DNA of 64,000 nt from Planctomycetota bacterium. GTDB lineage: Bacteria > Planctomycetota > Planctomycetia > Pirellulales > Pirellulaceae. Made by a program: the position numbers and the translations under genes. Where the stretch lies: positions 1-64,000 of the forward strand of contig JACNKX010000092.1 of assembly GCA_014381825.1 (NCBI GenBank), written 5' to 3'. The notes beneath the pieces are model-generated. The model worked only from the letters and a program-made list of their open reading frames with translations, made no database searches and had not been told where the DNA came from. Positions 18,420-25,480 of the stretch are shown piece by piece. Position 1 is the first letter of the stretch. Each line of letters opens with the position of its first letter.

Positions 18420-19760
18420 ATGATGAAGAATCAGTTCTGTGACGGAATCCAGCGCCGAGATGTCCTGCGTCTCGGAGCCGCGGGTTTGTTCGGTATGGGT
18501 GTCTCGTTGCCCCAGATCATGGCGCAACGGGCTCAGGCGGCGGAAGCCGGTGTTCCCGCGAAGGATGTCTCGCTCATCATCGTCTTTCTGCAAGGCGGTC
18601 TTTCGACGATTGATACGTGGGACATGAAGCCCAACGCGCCAGCCGAATTTCGCGGCGAGTTTAACCCGATCAGCACCAACGTTCCCGAAATTCAACTTTG
18701 CGAACACCTCCCGCAGCTGTCGAAGCAAGCTGACAAGTTTTCGTTGGTGCGTTCATTCGGCCACGGCAATTCAGGCCACGGTCCCGCCGACCACTATATG
18801 TTGACTGGCTATTTGCCGACGGCTGGTTTCAATGGTGGTTTGAAACCGAACAATCAGCGGCCGGCTCACGGAGCGAACATCGCCCGGCAACAGGGTCCGC
18901 GCGGCTCAGTGCCGCCTTATGTTTGCCTGCCGAAGATGCACAACAGTGGCGGCTCGTCTTATCTCGGCTCGTCCGCAGCTCCGTTTGTTGTCGAGGCAGA
19001 TCCCAGCTCGCCAAGCTTCTCCGTTCCCGATCTTGCTCCACCATTGGAGATATCGAGCAATCGTTTGGACAACCGCCGCGCGTTGCTCAGTCGTGTGAAT
19101 CGCTTCGAACGTGCGGCAGAAGTGGATGCGAATACGAACGCCAAAGCGATGAATACTTTTCAGCGGAAGGCTTTCGACTTGATGACGTCCAGCGCGACCA
19201 AATCAGCTTTCGACATCGCCCAGGAACCAGACAAACTTCGCGATGCGTACGGCCGTCACTCGCTGGGGCAATCGTGTTTGATGGCACGGCGACTTGTTGA
19301 AGCGGGTGTGCGCTGCGTGCTGATCGACCATACGAACTGGGACACGCACTACAACAATTTTACGGTTCTGAAGAGCGACTTGCTGCCGCATCTCGATTCC
19401 GCCATGCCGACGATGCTGCAAGACTTGTCAGATCGAGGTATGCTCGACTCGACACTCGTACTCTTCACCGGCGAATTCGGACGGACCCCGCGAATCAACA
19501 AGGATGCGGGCCGCGATCATTGGGGTCCGAGTACAGCAATCGCCATGGCCGGGGGCGGCATTCAAGGCGGAATGGTTCTGGGTGCGTCGAACGAACGAGC
19601 CGAGAAACCTGCGACCGAACCCAAAGGACCAGCGGACTTAGCAGCCACAATCTATCACTCTCTCGGCATCAGCCCCAAGACCACGTTCCACACGCCAGAA
19701 GGTCGCCCGATACCTATCGTTCCGGGTGATGGACGCGTCATGTATGAGTTGTTTGGGTAG
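18420..19760 (+). CDS. Tat-exported DUF1501 protein (sulfatase/alkaline phosphatase-like fold)
   Basis: About 446 residues from ATG 18420 (or 18423), 28 bases after the cytochrome gene. The Tat signal is 'QRRDVLRLGAAGLFGMG'. DUF1501 is recognised from 'DVSLIIVFLQGGLSTIDTWD', 'GHGNSGHGPADHYMLTGY' and 'LVLFTGEFGRTPRIN', ending in 'ATIYHSLGI'. DUF1501 belongs to the alkaline phosphatase superfamily, and the His/Asp-rich pieces may be metal ligands. Tat export suggests folding with cofactor in the cytoplasm. It presumably works with the DUF1549/1553 partner at the same location. The stop is followed directly by the repeat tract that flanks the four-helix-bundle gene. Confidence 0.9.
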   Translation: MMKNQFCDGIQRRDVLRLGAAGLFGMGVSLPQIMAQRAQAAEAGVPAKDVSLIIVFLQGGLSTIDTWDMKPNAPAEFRGEFNPISTNVPEIQLCEHLPQLSKQADKFSLVRSFGHGNSGHGPADHYMLTGYLPTAGFNGGLKPNNQRPAHGANIARQQGPRGSVPPYVCLPKMHNSGGSSYLGSSAAPFVVEADPSSPSFSVPDLAPPLEISSNRLDNRRALLSRVNRFERAAEVDANTNAKAMNTFQRKAFDLMTSSATKSAFDIAQEPDKLRDAYGRHSLGQSCLMARRLVEAGVRCVLIDHTNWDTHYNNFTVLKSDLLPHLDSAMPTMLQDLSDRGMLDSTLVLFTGEFGRTPRINKDAGRDHWGPSTAIAMAGGGIQGGMVLGASNERAEKPATEPKGPADLAATIYHSLGISPKTTFHTPEGRPIPIVPGDGRVMYELFG

Positions 19761-19775
19761 GAAGTAAGTAGTGGC

Positions 19776-20252
19776 TAGTAGGTAGTGCGTAGCAGGAATT
19801 GTCTGTAATGGCGAGCAAAAACTACCGCGATCTAATTGTTTGGCAGAAGGCAATGGATGTGGTTGTTGACGTTTACCGTATGACCAGCGAATTTCCGTCG
19901 ACCGAACGTTACGGTTTGGCATCACAGATGCAACGAGCTGCTGCTTCCATTCCATCGAACATTGCAGAAGGACAGGGTCGGACTTCAGATAAAGAATTTC
20001 AACGCTTCCTGTCGATCGCAAACGGATCAAGGTGCGAATTGGAAACGCAGATCATGCTGTCCAGTCGACTAAACTACATAGAAAACGATATGCGATCCGT
20101 ATTGCTTGAGCGTTCAGAAGAAATCGGACGTTTACTGACCGGCCTGTCCAAATCCCTACAACGATAACTACTTGATTTACGATGTTTACTCGTTACTACA
20201 AACGCATCAGCACAACATTGCGACCATTTCTGCTCATGGTCACTACCTACTA
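19776..20252. repeat. Inverted GTAGTAGG-type tracts flanking the four-helix-bundle gene
   Basis: The left tract (19761-19796) is rich in 'gtagtagg'-like units, and its core tagtaggtagtg (19776-19787) is an exact inverted match to cactacctacta (20241-20252). The right tract continues with further ctacctac units to about 20273. The tracts bracket the 119-residue gene at 19808-20167. They look like ends of a small inserted cassette, and the right tract now lies inside the next coding sequence. Confidence 0.5.
19808..20167 (+). CDS. Four-helix-bundle protein (S23 / TIGR02436 family)
   Basis: A 119-residue protein from ATG 19808. It matches the four-helix-bundle family named after proteins encoded in 23S rRNA intervening sequences: 'YRDLIVWQKAMDVVVDVYR', 'FPSTERYGLASQMQRAA', 'IPSNIAEGQGR', and 'RFLSIANGSRCELETQ'. 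Relatives include the Avd accessory protein of diversity-generating retroelements, but no reverse transcriptase or variable repeat is nearby. The gene splits the DUF1501 and PPC-protein genes, which usually stand next to one another, and is bracketed by inverted tracts. Function is unknown; the context suggests a small mobile or repeatedly inserted cassette. Confidence 0.88.
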   Translation: MASKNYRDLIVWQKAMDVVVDVYRMTSEFPSTERYGLASQMQRAAASIPSNIAEGQGRTSDKEFQRFLSIANGSRCELETQIMLSSRLNYIENDMRSVLLERSEEIGRLLTGLSKSLQR

Positions 20253-22602
20253 CCTACTACCCCCTACCTACTCCTTTGCCGACGCTCCGAGCGTCGCGTA
20301 CATATTTCCAGCTGGTGGACAACGGGGAGCGACGGTCGACTTTCATGTGGGCGGTCACTATCTGCACGACGCTTGCCCATTCGAGATGTTGGGGCCGGGA
20401 GTTAATGCGTCGAAAGATCTCATTCGGGCTGAGCGAACACTGTGGTTCGAAGGCCCGGTGATCCCATTGCCGGATTCACAACAAAAGGAAGATTACCCTT
20501 GGGCTCAAAACGGGAGCGTTTCGATTGGGGCGAACGCGCCGCTTGGCTTTCGCCGTTGGCGCGTCTGGACGTCTCAGGGTGTGACCGAGTCGATGAAGTT
20601 TGTTGTCGGCGATTTGCCCGAGATAATCGAAGAGGAAATCGATGGCGATCCGATTCCAACCCGCGTTGAATTGCCGGTCACTATTAACGGTCGCATGTTT
20701 CCCCGAGAAGACGTCGATATTTGGACTCTCGATGCCAAAGCCGGAACGAGCTACACCTGCGAAGTGATGGCAAATCGGCTTGGCTCTCCGCTCGATTCGC
20801 GACTAGCGGTATACGATCCGAAGAACCAGCTCATCGCGGAGAATGTCGATGGCAAGGGAGTTGATTCTTTTCTTCGGTTCACGGCCAGTGAAGACGGTGT
20901 CTTCAAAGTCCACATCCACGACGTGAATTTTGGCGGGTTACAGCATTACGTCTATCGGCTGTCGATCACGGACAAGCCGCATATCGATCAGGTGTACCCG
21001 CTTGGCGGGCGGCGAGGAACTTCGACCGAATTCAAACTATTGGGGCAAGAGACGCCCGAGAAGCCAGTATTGATCACGCTGCCTGAATCAGTTGAAGCAA
21101 TGTACCGCGACCAACTCGCGATCGGCGGCAATGTGACGAACGAGTTTTCGATTGAGTTAAGCGACTTACCGGAGATACTCGAAGATCATGTGAGCGGGAT
21201 GGACGTCGCCTCTTTGCCAACGGTGATGAATGGCCGAATCGAGCAGCCCGGCGAGGTCGACTCGTGGTCGGTCATGCTTGCCAAAGGTGAACGGATCTCG
21301 CTTGCGGTTCACGCTGCGAGCTTGGGTTCGATGTTAGACTCCGTGCTTTCAATCGTCGACGAGACGGGCCAGGAACTGGCAACGAACGACGATGTCAGTA
21401 ACGGACAGACGGATTCATCACTCAGCTTCACAGCGCCCGCGGATGGCAAGTATCGGCTCACCGTTCGCGACACGTTCAGTTCGCGAGGAGGAGATCGATT
21501 TGCCTATCGACTCTATGCCGAACCGCCCGGCGATCCCGAGCCCGACTTTGAGCTCCAACTCCCCGTCGATGCGTTGACGCTGAATCGTGGAGCAGAAGTC
21601 AAGTTGAAAGTGACGACCAAACGAACGGGCGGTTTTCAAGGCGCGATTATGTTGGCGGTCGAGGGACTGCCGGGCGGCGTTACCATCTCCAACAACGAGA
21701 TCAAAGAAAAGAAGAACGACACACAGCTAACGTTCAAAGCGGATGATACTGCAAAACTGCGATTAGCCAAGCTGCACGTTCGCGGAACGGCAACAATCGG
21801 CGAGTCTGAAGTAGAACGTCGCGCGCGCCAACCGATCGAAACGCCAGTAGATCTTGGAGTCGATCATCTCGCACTTGCCGTCGCGATCCCCACGCCATTC
21901 AAAGTCGTGGGCAAGTTCGAGACACGTTATGCCGCGCGCGGTTCGACATATTCACGACACTACACGATCGATCGCGGAGACTTCGCGGGACCGATTACGG
22001 TCCGCATGGCAGAACGCCAAGTCCGACATCTGCAAGGCGTGACTGGTCCCACGGTTGTCGTGCCAGCTGGCGAATCAGAGTTCGACTATCCCATCAAACT
22101 GCCGCCCTGGATGGAGATAGGAAGAACCAGCCGCACAGCCGTCATGGCTGTTGCCGACGTCAAAGACTCTGATGGCTCGACACATCGAGTCAGCTTCACC
22201 TCACACGAGCAGAACGATCAAGTGATCGTACTTGTTGACCCAGGACAACTCGATCTGCGGCTCGGTCGAAAGTCGATCGTAGCGTCACCCAAGTCGAAGC
22301 AGGTCATTCCATTTCACGTTGGTCGCGGACTAGGAATCGAAGGTGACGTCGAAGTTCGCATGGTGTTGCCAGAACACATACAAGGGTTGATCTCTGAACC
22401 CATCGTACTCTCCGCAAACGAATCGGAGGGCGAAGTCACACTGCGGTTCGCCGACACCGTTCGCGGCCCGTGGAACATGCCGCTTACCATTCGCGCAACG
22501 GCCATCCGCGATGAAGCTCCCTACACTGCCGAGGCGACGCTGTCGGTCGTACGATGCGCCAATTCACCATCTGCGCCAGCCGATGTAGTGAGTTCACAAT
22601 AG
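20182..22602 (+). CDS. Secreted protein with pre-peptidase C-terminal (PPC) domains
   Basis: An 806-residue protein. The signal peptide is unusual: its hydrophobic part ('LLMVTTYYLLPPTYSFA') is encoded largely by the repeat tract at 20241-20273. The mature part begins with an IPT-like segment ('VAYIFPAGGQRGATVDFHVGG'). Two PPC-type beta-sandwich domains follow at about 165-270 and 350-450, recognised from 'INGRMFPREDVDIWTLDAKAG', 'GRIEQPGEVDSWSVMLAKGE' and 'DGKYRLTVRD'. The rest is further beta-rich sequence. No protease domain is present. This protein is the usual third member of the DUF1549/DUF1501 locus in planctomycetes and is expected outside the cytoplasm, probably in substrate or surface binding. 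Confidence 0.8.
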   Translation: MFTRYYKRISTTLRPFLLMVTTYYLLPPTYSFADAPSVAYIFPAGGQRGATVDFHVGGHYLHDACPFEMLGPGVNASKDLIRAERTLWFEGPVIPLPDSQQKEDYPWAQNGSVSIGANAPLGFRRWRVWTSQGVTESMKFVVGDLPEIIEEEIDGDPIPTRVELPVTINGRMFPREDVDIWTLDAKAGTSYTCEVMANRLGSPLDSRLAVYDPKNQLIAENVDGKGVDSFLRFTASEDGVFKVHIHDVNFGGLQHYVYRLSITDKPHIDQVYPLGGRRGTSTEFKLLGQETPEKPVLITLPESVEAMYRDQLAIGGNVTNEFSIELSDLPEILEDHVSGMDVASLPTVMNGRIEQPGEVDSWSVMLAKGERISLAVHAASLGSMLDSVLSIVDETGQELATNDDVSNGQTDSSLSFTAPADGKYRLTVRDTFSSRGGDRFAYRLYAEPPGDPEPDFELQLPVDALTLNRGAEVKLKVTTKRTGGFQGAIMLAVEGLPGGVTISNNEIKEKKNDTQLTFKADDTAKLRLAKLHVRGTATIGESEVERRARQPIETPVDLGVDHLALAVAIPTPFKVVGKFETRYAARGSTYSRHYTIDRGDFAGPITVRMAERQVRHLQGVTGPTVVVPAGESEFDYPIKLPPWMEIGRTSRTAVMAVADVKDSDGSTHRVSFTSHEQNDQVIVLVDPGQLDLRLGRKSIVASPKSKQVIPFHVGRGLGIEGDVEVRMVLPEHIQGLISEPIVLSANESEGEVTLRFADTVRGPWNMPLTIRATAIRDEAPYTAEATLSVVRCANSPSAPADVVSSQ

Positions 22603-22641
22603 TCGGCACGATGGCCACGCCTTATCTCGGTCAGCAGAGTA

Positions 22642-22723
22642 GCCACGAAAAGCACGAAGAGTCACGCAAAGAGATCACTGGATTCTTCTTCCGGCTTTTG
22701 TGTCCTTTGGTGTTTTTCGTGGC
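22642..22723. repeat. Imperfect hairpin repeat of the CCACGAAAAGCACGAA type
   Basis: Gccacgaaaa (22642-22651) pairs exactly with ttttcgtggc (22714-22723), and pairing continues imperfectly inward for about 30 bases on each arm. It lies between convergent genes (stops at 22602 and 22770) and could terminate both. Similar 'cacgaaaagcacgaa' motifs occur as scattered intergenic repeats in several environmental phyla, which is remembered and not checked here. Confidence 0.5.
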
Positions 22724-22769
22724 CGAGTCAGCGGTCTATCATCGTCGCAATGGTAACCGAATGCGTGGC

Positions 22770-24275
22770 TCAAGGTTCCGTAACCTCCACGTCGATCTTA
22801 AGCTTTCGTTCGAGCTGCGAGATTTCTAGCTGAGTGAATTGCTCGGAATGGACTTCCAGCGTACTGACGCGTGGCAGGCCATCGACAATCAAGCCGTTGT
22901 AGGAGATTTGTGTACCGCTGATGTCTAGTTTGTTGATCGTGATCTGAGCTAGATGTCGAAGGCAGGCGTCGGTGACTGCCGAATGGGCGAGCGAGAGATC
23001 GTCGATTTCGCCAACCGCTATCAACACGCCGACGCCCTCGTCGGTGATCTGCATGTTGTTCAGGGTTAATGTATGCAGTTCCGGGAAGTGCTGAAGATTG
23101 GCCAAGCCGCTATCGGTGATTTGTGAATCTTGAAGGCTCAGATATTTAAGTTTTGTACAAACGGTAAACATGGAAAACATTTGGTCAGTCGCTCTTGCGC
23201 CGAGTGTTAGGTTCGATGGCACGCGATCATAGATTCCTAACTCGCCACCAGTTGCCTCTGCTCGTGGAGCGAGGATCGCATTCTCTTTCTCTCGGTATGC
23301 TCGCCACCGCTCTAAGTTCGCAAGGTAAATGCTGCTGGCCATGGTCACCGCAACGGCACCACCAATTCGCCACCAAGTCAGTCGTTGGAGGTGGGACGTT
23401 TGCGAATTGCTAACTTCGTCTTCTTGCCCGTGCTTCCAGGCTTGTCCGCGCGCGACTCGCGCTCCGTTCGCATTAAGCAATAGCAACGAGAGATAAAACA
23501 TCCCGATCGCTGCCCCGAGAAACGTAAGCACATAGGGGAGGATCTCGATTCGTTTATCCCAAGTGGCGTCGAAGGGAAAGAAGCACTGGAGAATTCCAAT
23601 GGAGATCATCACGACCATGACCGCGAGCAGCACCAACCACGCGATCTTGGAGGTCATTTGGCCAGCGCCAAGGGCAACACGTGCGTGAATTGGTAACACG
23701 ATCAGGCTGGTCCCGAACACGCTCAGACCCACAATAGCCATCAACCCCCAGTAGCTACTTGCCCTTTCTTCCCAGATCACTTGCGGAACACGCATTAGCA
23801 CGAGTACCGAGGCGACGATCGCGATCAGCGAAAAAATGTCCGCCAAACGTAATGGTTGCCGTGGTGGTGGACTTTCGCCATGGAGAACCAAACGCCAACC
23901 GAAGTAATGCCGTAGGACGTATAGAGGGCTGGCCGCGACCAGCAGGAGCGTGGGCAGCATCGCGAACCCGGCGATGGATTCAAAATTGAAACTATTCGTC
24001 CACGCAAACCCAGCGAGAATGGCGGCGTACCCAGCCGTAGAGATTCCCAATCCCAGAAGATACGCGCCCAGCCATGTACGTTTCGTCAATCCACTGACGA
24101 GGACAACGAAACAACACTCACCGACGATAATCCCAGCCACGAAGATTAATGCTTGGATCTCTCTATCGAAGCCTGAAAAGTCGATCCAATCGAAGAGCGG
24201 CGGAAGCGAGACGTTTAGCAATACGGCGATGGCGACGAACAACCACATCGGCCATGAACGCGCTTGCAACGTCAT
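22770..24275 (-). CDS. Polytopic membrane protein with C-terminal leucine-rich repeats
   Basis: A 501-residue protein. About nine hydrophobic segments run from residue 8 to 330, the last being 'IGGAVAVTMASSIYLANL'. A soluble domain of about 150 residues follows with leucine-rich repeats of the 'ITDSGLANLQHFPELHTLTL' kind; four to five repeats are visible ('LKYLSLQDSQ', 'LHTLTLNNMQ', 'IDDLSLAHSA', 'INKLDISGTQ'). Similar 'ITDxGL' repeats are common in planctomycete proteins. The function of the membrane part is unknown and no transporter motif was recognised. It lies downstream of the thioredoxin-TPR gene on the same strand, separated by a structured repeat. Confidence 0.75.
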   Translation of the reverse strand: MTLQARSWPMWLFVAIAVLLNVSLPPLFDWIDFSGFDREIQALIFVAGIIVGECCFVVLVSGLTKRTWLGAYLLGLGISTAGYAAILAGFAWTNSFNFESIAGFAMLPTLLLVAASPLYVLRHYFGWRLVLHGESPPPRQPLRLADIFSLIAIVASVLVLMRVPQVIWEERASSYWGLMAIVGLSVFGTSLIVLPIHARVALGAGQMTSKIAWLVLLAVMVVMISIGILQCFFPFDATWDKRIEILPYVLTFLGAAIGMFYLSLLLLNANGARVARGQAWKHGQEDEVSNSQTSHLQRLTWWRIGGAVAVTMASSIYLANLERWRAYREKENAILAPRAEATGGELGIYDRVPSNLTLGARATDQMFSMFTVCTKLKYLSLQDSQITDSGLANLQHFPELHTLTLNNMQITDEGVGVLIAVGEIDDLSLAHSAVTDACLRHLAQITINKLDISGTQISYNGLIVDGLPRVSTLEVHSEQFTQLEISQLERKLKIDVEVTEP

Positions 24276-24290
24276 CGCGATTCCCCAATG

Positions 24291-24400
24291 TAGCCATCAC
24301 TCTCCGAGTGATAAGCGTGTTCCGCACGCCAATGAATTCGGAGTCGTCGCTTTCATTCGAACTCAACTCGCTGGGCTCATCACTCGGAGAGTGATGGCTA
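24291..24400. repeat. 22-bp perfect inverted repeat, each arm itself palindromic
   Basis: Arm 24291-24312 (tagccatcactctccgagtg plus 'at') is an exact reverse complement of 24379-24400. Within each arm, atcactc/gagtgat forms its own hairpin around a 3-base loop. A third small hairpin (gcgtg 24315-24319, cacgc 24325-24329) lies between. The element sits in the 132-base space between two minus-strand genes. It could be a MITE-like insertion, a terminator/attenuator, or a protein-binding site. Confidence 0.7.
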
Positions 24401-24406
24401 GTTCAA

Positions 24407-25267
24407 TTAGTACAGCGCTAGCGAAAGTTTTCGCCGATAGACCGTCGTCAATTCGGAATCGTCGGGCAGGACACGAAAGATATCGACCATGACTTGGCGA
24501 GCTGCGTCGCCGACGCCTTTCCTATCGTTTTCGACAAGGGCGAGACATGCTTGGAGTGCTTCTTCGTATTGTTGAGCGCCGGCGAGAGCTTCGGCGAGTT
24601 GTAGTTGCAGTCCGAAATTGCTTGGTTCGGCCGCGGCATCCTGTTTCAAGCTGTCAAGATCGACGCCTTCCATGCCATGTAGACCGAGAGCCGCTTTGAC
24701 TTTCTCCGCTTCTGGTTCGAGGAAGCCGCGTCGTTCTAGTTCGCTGATGACTTGCTGGCAATCGTCGAGGCGTTCCTGAGCCAGTAGAGTACGTGCCAGT
24801 CCAATTTGAAACTCCGCCTCGTTAGGAGATTGCTCGGCGAGCGCTCGATATTTGGCTTCGGCTGCCTCGGGTGCCGATTCCTCCAGTCGCTTGGCTTCGG
24901 CGATCGTACTGATGGTGAACAGCCGGCCGAGCCAACTGCGAATCTGCTCTTCAGGTAGCGCTCCGGAAAAGAAGTCAACAATCTCGCCGTCGATTACGGC
25001 ATAGACGGCAGGAATGCCTTGGACGTTGAACTTGGCGGCTGCATCCGCGACTTCTTCCGTGTTCGCTTTGACGAGGATGAACTTCCCGTCAAATTCCGTT
25101 GCCAATGCTTCCAGCGTCGGAGCCAGCGCACGGCACGGAGCGCACCACGCGGCCCAGAAATCGACAACGACTGTTGCTTCGTGAGATCGTTCGAAGACGT
25201 CCTTGTCGAAGGTGTCAGGTGTCGTGTTGACAATCCAGGGCGACGGTTCTTGTGGTTCTTCGCTCAT
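24407..25267 (-). CDS. cnoX: Thioredoxin-TPR protein (CnoX/YbbN family)
   Basis: A 286-residue cytoplasmic protein. Residues 15-120 are a thioredoxin domain with active site W-C-A-P-C near residue 42 and the cis-Pro loop 'GIPAVY'. Residues 125-285 are tetratricopeptide-like repeats ('AEAKYRALAEQSPNEAEFQIGLARTLL' region, 'ALAGAQQYEEALQACLALVE'). This is the arrangement of CnoX/YbbN, a chaperedoxin that protects proteins from oxidation and hands them to GroEL. E. coli CnoX lacks the CxxC, whereas this one keeps it and may be a real oxidoreductase. It is divergent from the symporter gene. Confidence 0.85.
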   Translation of the reverse strand: MSEEPQEPSPWIVNTTPDTFDKDVFERSHEATVVVDFWAAWCAPCRALAPTLEALATEFDGKFILVKANTEEVADAAAKFNVQGIPAVYAVIDGEIVDFFSGALPEEQIRSWLGRLFTISTIAEAKRLEESAPEAAEAKYRALAEQSPNEAEFQIGLARTLLAQERLDDCQQVISELERRGFLEPEAEKVKAALGLHGMEGVDLDSLKQDAAAEPSNFGLQLQLAEALAGAQQYEEALQACLALVENDRKGVGDAARQVMVDIFRVLPDDSELTTVYRRKLSLALY

Positions 25268-25480
25268 GACGCTTTATCGCCTTTTGGGTTAAGAAGGAAC
25301 TCGCACGCTTCAGTTTATGAGTCTGATCGCCGTGAGCAAGTGGCTCGTGCGATCGGAAGCGGACACAACGACAATTCGCCAAATCCGGACTTGCTTGCGA
25401 TACGAATTCACCCATCTACAATAGGGCTCACGCCTCCCGAGCCCTTCACTCCCCTAAATCACGCCCGCAAGGACTTCATC

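Noticed and set aside
19808-20167. Diversity-generating retroelement accessory gene (Avd)
   Set aside because: The four-helix-bundle family matches, but there is no reverse transcriptase, template repeat or variable repeat nearby.
25019-25480. Extension of the symporter frame upstream, antisense to the thioredoxin-TPR gene
   Set aside because: It adds 154 charged, motif-free residues and would displace the first membrane span; ATG 25481 starts the family core.
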